DNA of 7,620 nucleotides from Methanothrix sp. (GTDB lineage: Archaea > Halobacteriota > Methanosarcinia > Methanotrichales > Methanotrichaceae), in contig PMNG01000144.1 of NCBI GenBank assembly GCA_003162615.1, positions 897-8,516 on the forward strand. The letters are read 5' to 3'. The notes beneath the pieces are model-generated. The model searched no databases. It was not told the origin of the DNA and saw nothing but the letters and a program-made list of their open reading frames with translations. The position numbers and the translations under genes are program-made. This document shows, one piece after another, positions 5,224-7,620 of the stretch (the first letter of the stretch is position 1; each line of letters opens with the position of its first letter).

Positions 5224-5919
5224 CTAAAGGGGAGCGTGCCTCGGCATAATGTTAGGATCTATTCCTTTTGCGAGCTCTGTTACGTCTGTGACCTTGCTTT
5301 TTGGGGCTTGGTATGGTTGCCCAATAGTTGTCGGTGTCTGTGACTGCTGCCCGACGGTTGTCGTTGTCTCTTGAGCAGTTTGAGGCTGCTCTGCTGCTGC
5401 AGTCGATGCCGTTGGCGACGGTGTAGCGATCTCTGCAGGAGCGTAACCTGAAGTGTCCGGACTCAATTTCGTAGCCGTAAACGTGTCTTGGGCTGCGTTT
5501 CCATTGCTGTCATAGCTGGTATAGCTTCCCTGAATTGTGTCGCCTGAGATCAATCCGATCATATCCGTAGATACAAGCACCTCGCCCTGCATTGCAGCCA
5601 CGGCGATGTTTGCTACCTTACCGGAGATCGATCCTGTCAAAACGCCATTCCATGGTTCGGCTCCTTCGAATTTGCACCTTCCCGAGATAGTGTCGCCTGA
5701 CTGGTTTAATGCCATTGTAATCTCGGTATCTGCAAAGGACGCTTTCCAGATTCCCTGAACCCCGACGAACTCGACCGCTGGCGAGGGCGTTGAGGTATTA
5801 ACTGGAGTCGAAGTTATGTTCTCCGACGAATTCTGTCCTGGAGCCGCGAAGACGCTCTGAGGCGCTGCGACCAACATCAGTAAAAGTAATGCAATTTGCC
5901 CAATCCATTTAATTTTCAA
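5224..5919 (-). CDS. Secreted protein with beta-rich domain and Thr/Pro/Gln-rich stalk
   Basis: A 231-residue predicted exported protein; function not recognised. A signal peptide is clear: two lysines, hydrophobic IALLLLMLVAAP, and a likely cut after FA (residue 25). Then comes a Ser/Thr/Asn-rich segment with N-glycosylation sequons N30, N34 and N41; a beta-strand-rich domain (about 52-152, GIWKASF... to DTFTATKL, with N72 sequon and one cysteine, C82) resembling small lipocalin-like barrels; a Thr/Pro/Ala/Gln-rich linker (about 155-208) with a 10-residue near-repeat (TTVGQQSQ, TTIGQPYQ); and the C-terminus VTDVTELAKGIDPNIMPRHAPL-type tail. The start is TTG at 5919, supported by GGAGGT at 5926-5931, 6 bases upstream. 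An out-of-frame ATG (5933) on the same site yields a 5-codon ORF ending across the TTG. Probably an envelope or surface protein. Confidence 0.88.
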   Translation of the reverse strand: MKIKWIGQIALLLLMLVAAPQSVFAAPGQNSSENITSTPVNTSTPSPAVEFVGVQGIWKASFADTEITMALNQSGDTISGRCKFEGAEPWNGVLTGSISGKVANIAVAAMQGEVLVSTDMIGLISGDTIQGSYTSYDSNGNAAQDTFTATKLSPDTSGYAPAEIATPSPTASTAAAEQPQTAQETTTTVGQQSQTPTTIGQPYQAPKSKVTDVTELAKGIDPNIMPRHAPL

Positions 5920-5925
5920 ATCTGA

Positions 5926-5931
5926 ACCTCC
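5926..5931 (-). promoter_or_regulatory. Ribosome binding site fixing a TTG start
   Basis: On the minus strand GGAGGT lies 6 bases before TTG at 5919. No in-frame ATG or GTG is better placed and the signal peptide begins at this TTG, so this site decides the start. Confidence 0.8.
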
Positions 5932-5951
5932 ATACTAAGCGTACAATCGCT

Positions 5952-5969
5952 TTTGGTACCGTTTGGTAC
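5952..5969. repeat. Direct repeats TTTGGTAC, 10-bp phase
   Basis: TTTGGTAC at 5952-5959 and again at 5962-5969, exactly 10 bp apart, so both copies face the same side of the helix. They overlap the predicted transcription start of the minus-strand secreted-protein gene, a typical place for an archaeal repressor to act. Confidence 0.5.
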
Positions 5970-5983
5970 TTCCGTCTTTCAGG

Positions 5984-5992
5984 TTAATAAGC
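5984..5992 (-). promoter_or_regulatory. Candidate TATA box of the secreted-protein gene
   Basis: On the minus strand GCTTATTAA, preceded by purine-rich GAAGA. Transcription about 26 bases downstream, near 5962, gives a leader of about 42 bases and places the TTTGGTAC direct repeats at the start of transcription. Confidence 0.45.
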
Positions 5993-6294
5993 TCTTCATT
6001 TGCCGGATGGTTCCAAATATTTGTGCAAAACAGAATGGATCGCGATATCAATCGATATTATCTAAGTGACTTCTGGTATAATCTCCAGCGAAATTGTCAA
6101 TAATTTAAAACCTTAGCCCTCTATAAAGTCAACGATATCGATTCAAGACGACAAATGTCGATTCAAAAGGCGAATGTAATCTCTAAGTTTATCAATAGCT
6201 TTAAAGGCATATTTTTATAACATATTCTCAAGATCAATACATGTTAAGCTTATCGTGAAATCTATTGTTAGTAATCCTCAGCTTTCGTCAATTG

Positions 6295-6304
6295 TCTATA
6301 AATA
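6295..6304 (+). promoter_or_regulatory. TATA box upstream of the Cys/Asn-rich gene
   Basis: TCTATAAATA, close to the archaeal consensus. Transcription near 6325 gives a leader of about 30 bases containing the strong ribosome binding site GGGAGGAT at 6343-6350. Confidence 0.6.
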
Positions 6305-6354
6305 CTAAAAAAACATTTGAAACCTAGTGGATTGGATGTATTGGGAGGATAGAA

Positions 6355-6417
6355 ATGAGCAAGTTAGCAATGATAACAAATGATTCTGCTCTTTGTTGGA
6401 ATAGGATTGGAATATAG
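6355..6417 (+). CDS. 20-codon ORF with strong ribosome binding site, overlapping the Cys/Asn-rich gene
   Basis: The ATG at 6355 has GGGAGGAT at 6343-6350, 4 bases away, and is the obvious translation start of the transcript. Its frame encodes MSKLAMITNDSALCWNRIGI and stops with TAG at 6415-6417. The Cys/Asn-rich frame (ATG at 6380) lies one base forward. Reading MSKLAMIT and then shifting +1 into MILLFVGIGL would give a normal signal peptide with a positively charged n-region, so this is most likely the broken or shifted 5' end of that gene. A true leader peptide is the alternative. AATGAT is repeated at 6369-6374 and 6379-6384, right at the junction. Confidence 0.5.
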   Translation: MSKLAMITNDSALCWNRIGI

Positions 6418-6823
6418 TTCTTGCAACGTATCCGGAGAAGTTGGGAAAACGGCCTACCATGGGAATGTACGTGATTTGACAAATAATAATACCGACACCC
6501 GGAATTATTCTTGCTCAAATAATACCAACCGTCTGGTGAATCATAAATGCAGGAAAAATGAAACATGCACCTGTGTAGGACCCAACATTGAGAACCGCAC
6601 TTGGGGCTGTACATGCCAAAACAACACGACCTGCTCCTCGAACAACTGCACCTCCAATAACTGCACATGCCAGGAGTTAGGCGCTAACAACAACTCGAGC
6701 GGCATATCATGCGCTAGAAATGGGCCCTGCCTTGTCAACGGTACAATCAATCAAATTACATTGAACAAAGAGAAGAAGGGCAGGGTCTTCACAATGACCC
6801 TGAACTGTCCAAGATGCACCTAA
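6380..6823 (+). CDS. Cys- and Asn-rich, sequon-dense secreted protein (unknown; 5' end uncertain)
   Basis: Not recognised. The 147 residues start with a hydrophobic stretch (MILLFVGIGL, 1-10) that looks like the second half of a signal peptide. The rest holds 15 cysteines (15, 45, 57, 63, 65, 77, 79, 85, 90, 95, 97, 111, 117, 143, 146) and 27 asparagines, with 13 N-X-S/T sequons (N16, 36, 42, 47, 60, 72, 81, 82, 89, 94, 104, 105, 120). The core (62-97) repeats short CTC, NNTTC and NNCT units; the end has CPRC (143-146). This predicts an exported, disulfide-rich, heavily N-glycosylated protein, possibly of the envelope or sheath. The ATG at 6380 has no ribosome binding site, while a strong one serves the ATG at 6355 one frame away, so the gene may be frameshifted, use recoding, or be a pseudogene. 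A terminator-like hairpin follows. Confidence 0.65.
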   Translation: MILLFVGIGLEYSSCNVSGEVGKTAYHGNVRDLTNNNTDTRNYSCSNNTNRLVNHKCRKNETCTCVGPNIENRTWGCTCQNNTTCSSNNCTSNNCTCQELGANNNSSGISCARNGPCLVNGTINQITLNKEKKGRVFTMTLNCPRCT

Positions 6824-6831
6824 GCTGCTGT

Positions 6832-6877
6832 CAAAGGCCCACTCGTATCGCTGACCGATGGCCTTTGTCGTTATTTT
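6832..6877 (+). terminator. Terminator-like inverted repeat after the Cys/Asn-rich gene
   Basis: CAAAGGCC (6832-6839) and GGCCTTTG (6860-6867) form a perfect 8-bp stem with a 20-base loop, followed by GTTATTTT. It starts 9 bases after the stop codon. Confidence 0.55.
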
Positions 6878-6940
6878 GATTCACTGATGATCTGCCTCAA
6901 GAACATGCTAACGAAGATGAAGATCGTTTCAGCGATCAAA

Positions 6941-6982
6941 AGTTTCTTAACCTATTTGTTCTCAACATAATGAGGTCAGGAG
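6941..6982 (+). promoter_or_regulatory. Promoter candidate and ribosome binding site of the 118-residue zinc-ribbon gene
   Basis: AGTTTCTTAA (6941-6950) is a weak TATA candidate that would start transcription near 6970. AGGAG (6978-6982) lies 6 bases before the ATG at 6989, with GAGGT at 6972-6976 as a second possible pairing site. Confidence 0.45.
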
Positions 6983-6988
6983 TTACAA

Positions 6989-7345
6989 ATGACAGGCTGT
7001 TCACACAGAAACTGCGGCAATAGCGAGAAGGTATGGCTCATGCACACTTACGGGGGCAAAGATTGTGGGCTGAAGCCACATCCCTACTGCGTTGAATGCG
7101 GCCTGGTTAAGAACCTGTCCTCGGACAAGCCTCGAAAGATCGGTTTTTATATCAACATCGTTGCGGCTCTAGGAGAACGGCTGAAGATCAGCAAAGCTCA
7201 GATGAGGCTCGTTTCCATGGAGCTGCACGATTCCGGCCTTGACGACTCCTATGGCCTTGACCGATACCAACAGGAAGTGCTGTTTACACAGATTGTCCGA
7301 AAGTATGTCTCAGTGTCAGAAAAGATTATCCGCGAACTCCTGTAA
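6989..7345 (+). CDS. Small archaeal zinc-ribbon protein, 118 residues
   Basis: Conserved-looking archaeal protein of unknown function. The N-terminal third is a zinc ribbon: C4 and C9 (with H6 nearby) form the first half, and C34-x2-C37 in LKPHPYCVECGLVKN the second, with C26 between. Residues about 50-118 are predicted alpha-helical (YINIVAALGERLKISKAQMRLVSMEL, then a C-terminal helix ending VRKYVSVSEKIIRELL). It has no signal peptide or membrane segment, so it is cytoplasmic. I recall similar methanogen proteins with the KPHPYCVECGLVKN segment but no established function; nucleic-acid or protein binding is only an inference from the ribbon. AGGAG 6 bases before the ATG fixes the start. Its stop is 2 bases from the stop of the convergent glycosyltransferase gene. 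Confidence 0.85.
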   Translation: MTGCSHRNCGNSEKVWLMHTYGGKDCGLKPHPYCVECGLVKNLSSDKPRKIGFYINIVAALGERLKISKAQMRLVSMELHDSGLDDSYGLDRYQQEVLFTQIVRKYVSVSEKIIRELL

Positions 7346-7347
7346 CT

Positions 7348-7620
7348 CTAGTTCCAGTCCGCCTCTTCATAATCCTTCTCAATAACGCCGCTTATCCGAT
7401 CCCAGTCGTAGCCTCTTGCAAGTTCGATGCACTTGGTCCTCATGTCGGCGCTTTTGTCTAGAACGCGGATGATCGCTTTCGATAGCTCATCGGCAGTCGG
7501 CTCGCACACGAGGCCGGTTCCTTCTGTTACCAGATCGCTTACTGCATTCATTCTATGGTTCACGGTAACCAAAGGCAGCCCGCATGCGTTCGCATCTAAT
7601 GCTGCCATTCCAAAGCCCTC
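7348..7620 (-). CDS. GT4-type glycosyltransferase, C-terminal fragment (5' part outside window)
   Basis: The last 90 residues of a family 1/4 (GT-B fold) glycosyltransferase, which transfers a sugar from an activated donor to a glycan or lipid acceptor. The frame is open to the right edge. The fragment starts at EGFGMAALDANACGLPLVTV, the donor-binding segment of the second Rossmann domain; GT4 enzymes have E-x7-E here, and this one reads E-x7-D, a conservative change. Then come the usual elements EGTGLVCEPTADELSKAI and the C-terminal helix (YDWDRISGVIEKDYEEADWN). No start codon should be called inside the window; the internal ATG at 7608 is within the domain. Substrate unknown; a role in protein or envelope glycosylation is possible given the sequon-rich secreted proteins nearby, but nothing here proves it. 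Confidence 0.92.
   Translation of the reverse strand, partial: EGFGMAALDANACGLPLVTVNHRMNAVSDLVTEGTGLVCEPTADELSKAIIRVLDKSADMRTKCIELARGYDWDRISGVIEKDYEEADWN

Larger units (their letters stand above)
5920..6354. other. AT-rich divergent intergenic region with multiple repeats
   Basis: 435 bases without a credible gene on either strand. Besides the elements listed separately it holds CGATAT at 6043-6048, 6053-6058 and 6133-6138 (10 and 80 bp apart), the dyad ATATC-AATC-GATAT (6045-6058), the palindrome CGATATCG (6133-6140), TCGATTCAA at 6138-6146 and 6158-6166 (20 bp apart), and further TATA-like stretches CTATAAAG (near 6121) and TTTTTATAA (6212-6220). A small RNA from one of these promoters cannot be excluded. 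Confidence 0.6.

Noticed and set aside
5319..5368. Two 20-bp near-identical segments 30 bp apart, considered as a mobile or CRISPR-like repeat.
   Set aside because: They match at 16 of 20 positions and encode the 10-residue repeat of the Thr/Gln-rich stalk, so they are a coding repeat.
5916..5933. Five-codon ORF (MEVQI) in front of the secreted-protein TTG start.
   Set aside because: Its ATG is part of the ribosome binding site region and is out of frame; most likely coincidence.
6324..6750. Minus-strand frames at 6324-6668 and 6541-6750.
   Set aside because: They are antisense to the Cys/Asn-rich gene, without promoter or ribosome binding site support; their Cys/Ser content mirrors the opposite strand.

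Overview
The window looks like chromosomal DNA of a methanogenic archaeon, most likely a Methanothrix/Methanosaeta-type member of the Methanosarcinales. Reasons: an archaeal-type glutamyl-tRNA synthetase with a Methanosarcinales-like signature, a short aEF-1beta next to a four-CXXC zinc-ribbon protein, a probable methanofuran-pathway kinase (MfnE type), a tRNA-Ala without an encoded CCA end, TATA-box promoters with at least one probable leaderless start, and secreted proteins rich in N-glycosylation sequons. The genus is inferred; no search was run.

Left part (1-3650), housekeeping. On the minus strand lie the 3'-truncated gltX (runs off the left edge) and, upstream of it, an ADP-ribose-type Nudix hydrolase. 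A 307-base divergent region with a perfect 15-bp dyad separates them from a plus-strand series: the mfnE-like kinase, then a tight unit of zinc-ribbon protein, aEF-1beta and tRNA-Ala(CGC). The aEF-1beta ribosome binding site overlaps the stop of the zinc-ribbon gene, and the tRNA begins 12 bases after the aEF-1beta stop, so this translation-related unit may be one transcript.

Middle (3650-5220). An unrecognised 158-residue protein and a NodS-like SAM-dependent methyltransferase follow on the plus strand, separated by a nested inverted repeat (4383-4444).

Right part (5220-7620), cell-surface and accessory. A secreted, sequon-bearing protein with a Thr/Pro/Gln-rich stalk is on the minus strand. 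Across a 435-base AT-rich divergent region holding several direct repeats at about 10-bp multiples lies a very unusual Cys- and Asn-rich protein (15 Cys, 13 N-glycosylation sequons in 147 residues). Its best promoter and ribosome binding site point to an ATG in a different frame, so the gene has a frame break, an overlapping leader ORF, or a weak real start. A small archaeal zinc-ribbon protein and the 3' end of a GT4-type glycosyltransferase, convergent with a 2-base gap, close the window.

The strongest candidates for something undescribed are the Cys/Asn-rich gene with its start architecture and the repeat-laden intergenic region in front of it. No CRISPR, insertion sequence or phage module was seen.
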